Origin: Conchocele bisecta
Lineage: Eukaryota > Mollusca > Bivalvia > Lucinida > Thyasiridae
Direction of reading: 5' to 3'
Length of the DNA: 64,000 nucleotides
Assembly (NCBI GenBank): GCA_029237695.1
Contig: CM055278.1
Span: 76,860,297 to 76,924,296, forward strand
The position numbers were made by a program, and so were the translations under genes. The notes under the pieces were generated by a model that did not search any database, was not told the origin of the DNA, and worked only from the letters and a program-made list of their open reading frames with translations. Positions 1 to 64,000 of the stretch are shown here, one piece after another (positions within the stretch are counted from its first letter, which is position 1; every line of letters begins with the position of its first letter).

Positions 1-57
1 TCAAACCGGTCGCTTACAGCAGGTGGTCGTTTATCACAAGTGGTCGTTAGCACAAGT
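1..57 (-). mobile_element. End of a pogo/Tigger-like DNA element
   Basis: The left edge holds GGTCGTTAGCACAAG followed by TTCGACTGTA, the inverse of the TACAGTCGAAC termini seen at 6582. Only the terminal part is in the window. Confidence 0.4.
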
Positions 58-1098
58 TCGACTGTACCTTCTAAAACGTTTGATCATAGCGGCTATATCT
101 TTTGAATGATCATACATACAACTTCCATATTTCAACACATATATAATTTGGGTGTCGCTCCGACATATAGTTCTTATTTATCAAGCCTAGCCAATCCAGT
201 TTCCTAAGCCTGGCCAGACCGACTATTCTCTGTATATAGAGGCTCTTACACGAGTGGTGATTTCATATAAGGTTCGACCATGTCCAGCCGTGGGTAAATG
301 TTTGCCATGGTACGAGGGAACGGTTACTTCCCGATTCTCCTACTTTTGAGTGTCCAGTATGGTCAGTGATGCAGGACTACGGTGCTATAGTCTTTATCAA
401 GTTTAAAGATTAACAGACAATTAAAGATCTTTATGTTTTATGTGTTTGTGTTTAAGTTGTTTTTTAAATAATCCCTTCTTTGATATGTCATTGATCTTGT
501 TTAATTATGTGCCTAATTGATATTCTTTATCACCTGGTGAATCTGATAATTGTATAATAATATCAAAAGCATGTACATGTATATTAAGTCTGTTTTTAAG
601 CACAAATCAAACTTTGAAAGTTTAACATATTACATCATACTTTGCATCACCCAATATCGATCTTTCCCTGCCTGATATGTTTTGGCCTGACCAACCGTCA
701 AATATCATCGTCATATAGGCTAACACTGTTACCGAGTCTCCATATATCACATGCACTCACACTCAGTCTTTTTCACGGTCTTACATATCGGCTTCGTGCG
801 ATAGGAGAATGAACTAGCTAGGTTAAATTAACCGCCTAATTGCCTCCTTCATTTAATGCACATATTTCGACTGTATAGCAGATATTAGTAAATTCAGAAA
901 CAAACGGGCCAACGGTTATTGGCCTGCCGTTTTTGGGCCCAAATGCCCGAGTTTGGAAGGTCCTCGAGCCAATTCCTACCCTTAAATATAAGATAAGTGT
1001 ACAGTGTTTATTAAGGTATTAGATTAACAGACCATTAAAGACACTTTTGCGAAATACAATAGTTGTCGAGCCCGCCGAGGCATTTGATGATTTATTTA
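58..1098. other. Intron 12 stretch without recognised genes
   Basis: AT-rich single-copy-looking sequence. One short block near 260-320 (CATGTCCAGCCGTGGGTAAA) recurs near 4480 and 36310, so it is part of a dispersed repeat. Nothing coding seen. Confidence 0.4.
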
Positions 1099-2320
1099 AC
1101 AAGAATTCCGCGGAATCAAATGTCTCGCCTTGTCCCGCCGCCTTGACCTCGAGCCTGGGCCAGAAAGCAATTTTCACTGGCCCGAACATATTATACAATT
1201 ATTGACTAGTGAGCCATAGAATATCAGATTATATTATATGGCTCACTAGTCAATAATTGTTTTAGTATATGATAATAGTCGGTATATAGCACTTACGACC
1301 TTATGCTATCGCCTTGGGGCGAGGCATGGACACTAAAAAAAAAAGATATAGTAGATGGAAAAACTTTAACAGGGGCACAGGGGCCGCACGGTTGGGGGTT
1401 AGAATGAAAATATGGATGATGATAAACACCCATGTAAAGTTTCAAGGTAATGGGCGAAGCAGTTGCAGAGATATAGTATAACGAAAAACTTTAACCAAAA
1501 AACTTTAACCAGACGTACGTTAAAAAGTTAACGTTGAAAATGGCTAAGTCAATTACGTAGAAATAATAGGTGAAGGTAAAAAAAATGGTCACATGTTGGA
1601 TAGTTGTATGTGGTGGGCACCCCTTGGTTATGAAGCTGTGAAAGTTTGGTGGTCCTAGGTGGTACAGTACCAAAGAAATGGACTTAAACACGAAAATTTA
1701 ACATTGTAAACGCGAAAAGTTAACATTGAAAAACACCTGGCTAAAAATGGAAAAAAAGTTAAAAAAAAAGTTTCAAAATTAACCAAAAAATAAAGCTCGC
1801 TACTGGAGCCCAGAATTTTTATAATAGTCTTATATTTATCTACATATCATATCTGCACAAGTCCATATATTGCCACAATATTGTCAACACAGTTTACGAA
1901 AATGTAATACCCAGGTATAATAATTTACCTGTATAAATTACCTGTAATAATTTAGCTGGACATTTAGTGGTCAAGCTGGAAATTTGCACATGCTTGCCAT
2001 GCAGAAGTGTTCAACTGGACAAGGCTATTGTTCTCTCTACAGGTAAGGTGTACAGAGCGCACGAGAAAACGGGTCTTCATGCATTAATGTTCAGTTTGTA
2101 GCATAGAAAGAAATAGAGTTTGACCTTGACCCTGGAGCCCGGAATTTTTTTTAATAGTCCTATATTCATCTACATATCATAGTAAAGGTATGTATAAAGT
2201 TTGATGACTGTAGCTGACAAGGTGTTGAAGTAATGACCGCAACACGAAAACTTAACATTGAATGAAGACGACGACAACGCCGACGACGTCTCGCTTTCCG
2301 CTTCGCGGGCGAGACAAAAA
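1099..2320 (+). mobile_element. HP-D type hairpin-ended non-autonomous element
   Basis: The 5' end reads ACAAGA, then the palindrome ATTCCGCGGAAT, then the motif TGTCTCGCC. The 3' end is a hairpin whose outer arms are GTCTCGC and GCGAGAC, inner arms CCGC and GCGG, loop TTC, followed by AAAAA. The 5' motif is the inverse of the outer 3' arm. No coding capacity. It contains the unrelated 24-bp inverted repeat at 1195-1260. Confidence 0.6.
1195..1260. repeat. 24-bp perfect inverted repeat
   Basis: Arms ACAATTATTGACTAGTGAGC... and its exact complement enclose an 18-bp AT-rich loop. The arms pair over 24 bp without mismatch by eye. Could be a small foldback element or a cruciform-forming site. 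Confidence 0.75.
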
Positions 2321-2329
2321 CTTTAACGC

Positions 2330-2425
2330 AGATTTCGGACGGACGCACGGACGCGGACGCACGGACGCCCGGACGCCTGGACGTCATTGCACTTTCCGCA
2401 AGCGGGCTCAACAAAAACCGTAAGT
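2330..2425. repeat. GGAC-rich segment and second hairpin-like end
   Basis: Degenerate GGACGGACGCACGG units are followed by CACTTTCCGCAAGCGGGCTC and AACAAAAA, resembling a second, divergent 3' end of the HP-D class. Confidence 0.4.
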
Positions 2426-2465
2426 CACATTATTAGTATTATATACATTATTTGTTTCATTTCAG

Positions 2466-3760
2466 GTTAAGACACGTCAACCAGATCTTATCTCCTGGAC
2501 CTGCTCTGTACTAAGGTGCACAGCCAAAGCCACGATCATTGACAACATCCTTGCCATGACCACGGGAAACCATAGCCATCCTGCCGATTACACAGACGTC
2601 GACATCAGAAATGTGATGGCGAACATTCGTAAGCGATGCCGAGACGAGCTGATCCCATTCCGTCAATATACGAAGAGGAGATAGCTGCTGTTCGTGGGAA
2701 GAACTGGAATGACGATACAGAGAAAATGGCGAGAAACCTTTTGACGTTTCAAACGTGTAAGCGGCACTCTACGCTGAGAGAAATAAACTCCGACCAAACC
2801 TCCCATCATCGGCCGCCAACATTGCACTTGAAGGAGAATGGACGCAGACAACAACAGGGAAGAATTCCTCCTGATAGACATTGGAAACAACAACAGATCG
2901 CTTGTGTTCGCAATAAGATCAGGTCTTCAGCATCTGTGTGCGGTTCCGGCGATATATGGTGATGGAACATTCTACACATGTCCCAGCTACTTCCATCAAC
3001 TGGTCACGCTTCACGGATTTATAGACGGAGAAATGTATCCGTTAGTATTCGCATTCCTACCGGGGAAATCGACAGACGTTTACGAGATGTTCTTCCGTCA
3101 CCTACAGCAGAAATGTGAACATTACAGCCTACAACTGAACCCCGAGCTGGCGTCACGCAATGCGGCTCTGTGCGTCTTCCCGGACTCCAATGTGAAGGCC
3201 TGTTTCTTTCACTCCATCCAGTGTATATAGCGTAAGGTGCAGGAACTAGGATTGAGTACTGTTTACAAGAACAACAGCGTACATCGGCTGGTGAGGCGAG
3301 CATCCGTTCTCGCCCTGGTTCCTGAGGACGAAGTGGAAGACATATGGCTCGCCACGCTGGAAAATTTTGAAGCCGACGATGTTCCAGTTAACGTCTCCCA
3401 TTTCCAGGACTACGTCACCGAGCAGTGGGTTGACCGGGACGACAAGGACGATGGAATCACTTCATCACAGAGGGACCAAGGACGACAAATCACCTTGAAG
3501 GCTGGCATAGCAAGTTAAAGGTTGTTCGCCACGCACATCCAAACAATTTTCTTAATTATCCAGATATTGCAACAGATTGAAGAGCAGCATCGTACGTAAA
3601 GATCCTTCAGTTCCAGGCAGGCGGTGTCCGCCCTGTGAAACGGAGAAGAAGATTCCGTCTCATTGAGCAGCGACTTGGCCAGTTGAAGATGCGACTACAG
3701 ACGGGAGAGATGACAACAATGGAGTCTGCCGACGCAGCATCATACCTACTACATATCTGA
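2466..3760 (+). pseudogene. Broken MULE transposase (FLYWCH finger plus MULE DDE domain)
   Basis: A MULE-type DNA transposase remnant, not a host gene. A splice-acceptor-like TTTCAG precedes a FLYWCH-like zinc finger (WTCSVLRCTA, then HSHP). After a frameshift comes IYEEEIAAVRGKNW, and after another the catalytic region FLLIDIGNNNRSLVFA and IYGDGTFYTCPSYFHQLVTL, where GDGTF carries the first catalytic Asp. The usual second DFE-type Asp motif is degraded. A TAG replaces the Trp normally found before RKVQELGLSTVY. Further on come VHRLVRRASVLALVPEDEVE and a C-terminal SADAASYLLHI ending TGA at 3758-3760. At least two frameshifts and two in-frame stops make it nonfunctional. It is antisense to TRIP12 within intron 12. 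Confidence 0.85.
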
Positions 3761-4405
3761 ACATACAGATATAATATAATACTAGACTCGAAAGTATGAA
3801 AATCAGGAAGTAAGCTGTTCGATACGGCTCTAAAGTGTTTGTTAGAAATATAAAATGTGCATTGCGAACTGAATTGCGGAGATTGCAGACCCTGATAAGA
3901 CTGATTTTTGTTGTCAACATTTATTAAAACATTAAATACAAACTATTCCAAACCTTAGCGTTCAGTACTTTAGTAGGAAAAAAATATAATATTGCATTCA
4001 TTATATATTATACATTTATGACAATTTTATAATAAATGCAATTAACTATTTTTCTCCAAAAATCCCAATTCTACATGTACATGTAACTCTACAATCAATT
4101 ACTATCTATGTAGTTTAGCAGTGATGAAATAAGAAAAAACACATTAATTAATGAAGAAATGAAAAATAAGGAAAATAATGAATTGCAGATAAGACATAAG
4201 AAAATAAGAAATAAGAAAATAAGAAATAAATGCTGATTATATCAATATTTTACTATTTTCCTTCATATTCACAATACAAAGTTGAAACAGAGCAGTCCCA
4301 ATTTCCCCCAAGGCTATGCTTATAACAACAATATTACCTGTACAAAATTCCTGATTCTCATACATTGAAATTGGCCACAAATTAACAAAAGTAGGAGAAT
4401 AAGGA
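3761..4405. other. AT-rich intron sequence after the MULE remnant
   Basis: Very AT-rich, with AAGAAATAAGAAAAT-like simple sequence around 4130-4230. May include the 3' flank of the MULE element; no terminal inverted repeat found for it. Nothing coding seen. Confidence 0.4.
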
Positions 4406-4415
4406 AGACACCTAG

Positions 4416-4456
4416 GGAACTGTTTGAACCCCAAGGCCGCAGGCTCAAACAGTTCC
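4416..4456. repeat. 12-bp-arm hairpin
   Basis: GGAACTGTTTGA and TCAAACAGTTCC pair perfectly around a 17-bp loop. It lies next to a GTTTACCCATGGCTGG block shared with 36320 and, inverted, with 270. Confidence 0.6.
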
Positions 4457-4609
4457 TGAGTGCCACGGAAAACGTTTACCCATGGCTGGACATGGTCGAA
4501 CGTTATTGTTACATTTCCATCGGAAATATCATGCCGTTTGAGCATATATGCAGTACTTTTGGTACTTTGATAACCAGTTCCATTCAAACAACTTATTTAT
4601 ACATACATA

Positions 4610-4759
4610 TTCCGGGGCCGCAGTACACGTCGCGTGATGCAGCCGCATTAATTTCAAAATTGCAGTATGACCATTGTGAACTGGTATGGTGACGTAATGG
4701 CGCATTCCAGTAACATCACGAGACACATGTATTACGTAAGTGTTGGCTTGGCCCCGGAA
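4610..4759. mobile_element. Small MITE-like element with 10-bp inverted ends
   Basis: TTCCGGGGCC at the left and GGCCCCGGAA at the right bound 150 bp of noncoding DNA. Single copy in the window, so family status is unproven. Confidence 0.4.
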
Positions 4760-5112
4760 TGAGCATTGTCTACAGCCATACAGCACATGCTGTACGTTTG
4801 AACATGGCTGTGAACGGTATTGAATAACGGCAGTCATGTAACAATATTATATTGATTAAACAGGTTTACTGATTTTAGAAGAAATGAGTATGCCAAGTTT
4901 CTTATGAAATCAGTCAACAAGTTTAATACATACCAAATTAAGTCATTACACATTTTAGATTTTATTTATTGCATAAACGTAACATTATACATGGAGGCTG
5001 TAAGATATTTTCTGTAGCGAGCTCATTTGCATATTTATCACACTAGTGTATTATAATTTTCACTACACTATGTGTATACAGAATCTGCAACCAATAGCTG
5101 AGCATTTCTCAC
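4760..5112. other. Intron 12, donor-proximal part
   Basis: AT-rich, no recognised repeat or gene; carries the TRIP12 exon 12 donor GTGAGA at its right end. Confidence 0.4.
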
Positions 5113-60887
<55,775 letters not shown>

Positions 60888-60904
<17 letters not shown>

Positions 60905-60929
60905 AGGCTCCAACCCACAACTGGCTCAT
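60888..60929 (-). promoter_or_regulatory. Upstream ORF overlapping the TRIP12 start codon
   Basis: An upstream ATG (60927-60929) opens a 13-codon frame, MSQLWVGAYGRSS, then TGA. It starts 25 nt before the TRIP12 ATG in another frame and ends 14 nt past it. Its context has G at -3, stronger than the main start at that position. If this is the mature 5' leader, it would be expected to dampen initiation or require leaky scanning. Confidence 0.5.
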
Positions 60930-60941
60930 GCCAGTGGATGT
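60905..60941 (-). other. TRIP12: TRIP12 5' UTR part of the start exon, with splice acceptor
   Basis: A good acceptor, CTCCCTTGCAG, ends at 60942. It leaves 37 nt of 5' UTR before the main ATG, so at least one noncoding exon must lie further right. No such exon or promoter could be recognised in 61-64 kb. Confidence 0.65.
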
Positions 60942-61043
60942 CTGCAAGGGAGAAACAAGGTGCTCAGAAAGGCCTGTTACGGTGTAAACAAGGGCATTGT
61001 TATCACTCAGCTAGTCCCTTCACTGGCAGCCTTGATAATAATA

Positions 61044-61205
61044 ACTAGAAATGTGGCCTGTCGGCACACGAAGCCACCGCTGGCAGCCAAAACAACGAGG
61101 CACATTTGAAAACACAGAGGGCCAGAGAAGCGTGGATTTGTCACAGCATAAAACCAGACCATCAGAGCCTTGCGTGTGCGAACCACATACACTGTGCGAA
61201 GCCAG
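61044..61205 (+). repeat. HP-C-related fragment
   Basis: ACTAGAAATGTGGCCTGTCG, GCACACGAAGCCACCGCTGG, then GGATTTGTCACAGCATAAAA: HP-C start and core with different bases. Confidence 0.45.
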
Positions 61206-61215
61206 GTACACTTAA

Positions 61216-62937
61216 AGGTACATGTACATACTCAATAGGCACAAAATGTTCTTTATATCAGAGACATCATCGGTGACATTTTCTGGCAAAATAAACATTC
61301 ATTCACAATTACCCCATGTATTGATTGGCATTATTATACCAGTGATTCTATATTTTATGTGCATGTACATCTGGTGTCCCGGCGTAATTTACTGACAAAT
61401 CACACAATTTATAAGGAAAATTAATATTTGTTTCAGTAAAGAAACGATTTATAATACCAATCCATTAAGAAAACATTATTTATACTTCCTGTTATGTGTG
61501 TTATTTTCTGTTGTTGTATTACGTGGTGCACCAAATGGGCATGTCCCGGTCATCAACCAGCACAGTTTACAAGCCCGTAATTCACAAATCTTGTCCATTT
61601 GTACATTACGATACATTGCATATGAATTTAAATAGTTTAACATTTACATTAAACATGTTCTGCAATAAATTTGCCTTTTGTTGTCAAAAATACTGACGTT
61701 AATGTATCTGTCCCACGAAATAGAATCATTTCCGTTACAAATCCGTTAAAAATCAGAGTAACCTCCCTTTCCAACTCTCAGCTACAAATTCAATGAACAC
61801 TGTTTATAGGTGCACAATTTGTAAATAAACACGGTGGTACACAACTTCAGTCATTGCCGAGAACGAGGCCGGTCGTCTGTATTCAGAATTTTAAGGTTAC
61901 ACATTACATGCATCATTACTGTTCGGGGTTTATACACGTCCATATGTATGTAGGTCGGCTGAAACTAAAATGGGTGGATAGACACACTTACGTTGCATTT
62001 GCATATTCTACCTTTATGATGCGTTGTATATGGAGGGGTGAAAAAAGGGAGTTTTTAAAGAAAAATCATTACCGTTACAGTCTGTTCCGTTACAAAATTG
62101 TGTAACGGAAATGACGATCGTGTAATGGCAATGATAAATTACAAACTAACCAGTCAGTTCATGCGTCAAATAAATCTAAACCTGGTCCCATCAGTTGTCG
62201 GTCAGTAACGGCACATTTATCAGACCTACAACATTTATATATCAGGATTTAATTAGTAAAAGCTCTGTAACAGCAATATACAGACACAGCTTCGATGAGT
62301 GTGGGTTTCTGTTGGCAATCACATTAAAAGTTAACATTAAATTGAAGTTATATTGTACAGAATATTCAAAGCATAGATATGTTTGTGATATCATGTATAT
62401 GCTGTATTAGTATTTTAAATAAATGGAGAGTCATTTCAGTTACATTTTGTCATTACCGTTACACCCATTTTTTTGGAGGCTGTGCTATTAATTAAATGTA
62501 GCTTTATAACGATGTTTGGTACATGTGGTAAAACACGGCATTCTGTTAAATGACAAGCTATTTTGTTTGTTTAACTTTACCAATTCATGCCCACACATGG
62601 CCACCCATTAGGCACAAAATGTTCTTTATAGGAATTAAATAAGTGAACAATTGTGTCACTATTCCACCAGGTCTAAAAATTACGAGTGCCCGCTATACAG
62701 ATATATTCATTTAGTGATATTTATTTTACTGATAGTGACCTGCGGTGGTATCCGGCTATTTTCATATGCAAATGAGGCATGGTATTTTTTAAGTATATCA
62801 GTGTGGAAATTTACGTCTGATATTAAATGTATAATAATGCCAATCATTATGTGAATGAATGTTTATTTAGCTAGAAAATGTCTCAGATGATGTCTGATAT
62901 AAAGAACATTTTGTGCCTACTGAGTGGGCATGTACCT
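61216..62937. mobile_element. 1.7-kb TTAA-flanked element with inverted ends of about 100 bp
   Basis: Both ends begin AGGTACATG and share AGGCACAAAATGTTCTTTAT and AAATAAACATTCATTCACA in opposite orientation; TTAA on both sides. The interior is AT-rich with CATTACCGTTACA and the palindrome CCGTTACAAAATTGTGTAACGG (62085-62105). No transposase. Same family as 13254-13965. Confidence 0.75.
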
Positions 62938-63109
62938 TTAATGGATTATTGTTTTTACCTCGAAACTAGAAAAACGGCACCAAGATGTACATAAACTATA
63001 GAATCACTGATACATGTTATATCAGATGTAAATTTCCACACTGATATCAGGGGCGACAACCGTGCTTCCTTAAAATGTTAGAGGACATTACTATTTATTC
63101 TCTGTATCA

Positions 63110-63476
63110 GGCGCGTAGGTATGAAGGTGAAAAAGTTTTTCGAGTTACAAGGAAAAAATGGGAAATTCTGAGTCCGAGTTACAAGAAACGTGACGGACAT
63201 ACGGACGTACGGACGGACGTTCTTACTTTCAGGTAACTATGTGGCTTATCGCATGTTAAATATTAGCCACATAAAACCACTTTTAGCCACATAAAACGAT
63301 ATCTTAGGTGGCTAATTGTAACCAACCCTATCCTTTAACAAGTCCATAACCCTGTGGGGCTAGCCACATAAGTACCTGAATGTCTGCCCGGACGGACGTA
63401 CGGACGGACGGACGGACGGACACTCGTGACGAAAACAATATACCCATTTTTTCCCAAAAAAGTGGGTATAAAAATG
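63110..63476 (+). mobile_element. HP-G-like element with module B between GGAC runs
   Basis: GTAGGTATGAAGGTGAAAAA and TTTTTCGAGTTACAAG, GGAC run, module B (CTATGTGGCTTATCGCATGT to GGGGCTAGCCACATAAG), GGAC run, then hairpin TATACCCA/TGGGTATA and AAAAA. Confidence 0.6.
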
Positions 63477-63477
63477 T

Positions 63478-63590
63478 ACCTGAGGGCCAAACCAGGCAAA
63501 TCGTGATTCCTATAAGGAGGAACCCATACCATTAATTTACGCCGTCTCATTCGCCCGACCACCACCCACCTGTTGGATGTAGCCCCGCCC
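63478..63590 (-). mobile_element. SINE head fragment
   Basis: TACCTGAGGGCCAAACCAGG and TATAAGGAGGAACCCATACC; sister of 60664-60770. Directly follows the A's of the HP-G-like element. Confidence 0.55.
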
Positions 63591-63694
63591 ATAAACATGC
63601 TTTCGAAATGAGATGCTACTATGTTTTGACACCAAAATCGATCTGGCATACGCAGTGACATGGAACGTGTAGTACTAAATATAACTTCTACTTA

Positions 63695-63810
63695 TTATAC
63701 CCACTTTTTTGGGAAAAAATGGGTATATTGTTTTCGTCACGAGTGTCCATCCGTCCGTCCGTCACGTTTCTTGTAACTCGAAAAACTTTTTCACCTTCAT
63801 ACCTACATAA
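63695..63810 (-). mobile_element. Inverted copy of the 63110 element without module B
   Basis: TATACCCACTTTTTTGGGAA, TTTCGTCACGAGTGTCC, three GTCC units, then CTTGTAACTCGAAAAACTTT and CACCTTCATACCTAC. The same parts as 63110-63476 in reverse, with a single uninterrupted GGAC run. Confidence 0.65.
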
Positions 63811-63873
63811 AAAATAATTTGCCCCATGTTAAATTCCCATAGGTACTTGTTATTTCTCATAAAATCAAAATTA

Positions 63874-64000
63874 AACAAGATTGCCATAAGTCACAAAATA
63901 CGCCCGTCATAGATGGGCCAGACAGCGAAGATGCAGAAATGTGAAGCTGTCACCAAGGCAAGAAACATTAATGAGAATTTCAGAGGAGTTGTGTACACAA
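63874..64000 (+). mobile_element. HP-E 5' end running off the window
   Basis: ACAAGATTGCCATAAGTCAC, then AAATACGCCCGTCAT, as at 48457. Confidence 0.55.

Noticed and set aside
1..5112. Next TRIP12 exon (LVPRSPQELYEL region) or the HECT domain
   Set aside because: Searched by eye on the minus strand and not found; the intron seems to run off the window.
61007..63661. Upstream noncoding TRIP12 exons or promoter
   Set aside because: No TATA, initiator or CpG-rich stretch distinct enough to call, and splice donors alone are too common.

Overview
The window is eukaryotic nuclear DNA, most likely from a bivalve or other mollusc. It is AT-rich and dense in interspersed repeats. It carries tRNA-derived SINEs ending in the tail AGCTGTTGATAGGCCGTTAAA, and repeats containing AAAGGGAGATAAC; both are familiar from mollusc genomes. 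The organism call is inference; no species can be named. All family names beginning HP- are labels made up for this report.

The one clear host gene is TRIP12, an E3 ubiquitin ligase of the HECT class, on the minus strand. I could place 12 coding exons from the start codon near 60.9 kb to an armadillo-repeat exon at 5.1 kb. Every junction has GT and AG splice dinucleotides, all phases agree, and together they encode 891 residues. The rest of the armadillo region, the WWE domain and the catalytic HECT domain must lie beyond the left edge. Upstream 5' UTR exons and the promoter lie to the right of 60.94 kb and were not found.

Nearly all the rest is intron filled with mobile DNA. From left to right: 1-5 kb, a hairpin-ended element, a broken MULE transposase (FLYWCH finger plus DDE domain) and small palindromes; 5.1-10 kb, TRIP12 exons 12 to 10, a 170-bp poly-G tract and nested inverted-repeat elements; 10-20.5 kb, intron 9, with long HP-A, HP-B and HP-D repeats, a TTAA-flanked element and a 3.6-kb element in one HP-D copy; 20.5-28.2 kb, intron 8, with a 33-bp minisatellite at both ends, two hAT-derived gene remnants and an 888-bp hAT-like element inside the minisatellite; 28.2-34.1 kb, the exon-rich part (exons 8 to 4) with a 64-bp minisatellite; 34.1-43.4 kb, intron 3, with a 3.8-kb inverted-repeat element and a 200-bp-unit repeat; 43.7-53.4 kb, intron 2; 53.4-54.7 kb, the large Ser-rich exon 2; 54.7-60.8 kb, intron 1; 60.8-60.94 kb, the start-codon exon; beyond that, 5' flanking or 5' UTR intron with a 1.7-kb TTAA element.

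Two patterns stand out. First, at least seven otherwise different repeat families share one end architecture: a short A-rich leader, a small hairpin and an 8-13 bp motif at the 5' end, and the inverse of that motif inside a terminal hairpin (often with loop TTC) followed by A's at the 3' end. One such element sits in another with no target duplication, which suggests Helitron-like movement. Second, three TRIP12 minisatellites each lie against a splice site, and in two of them the repeat unit includes sequence of that site.
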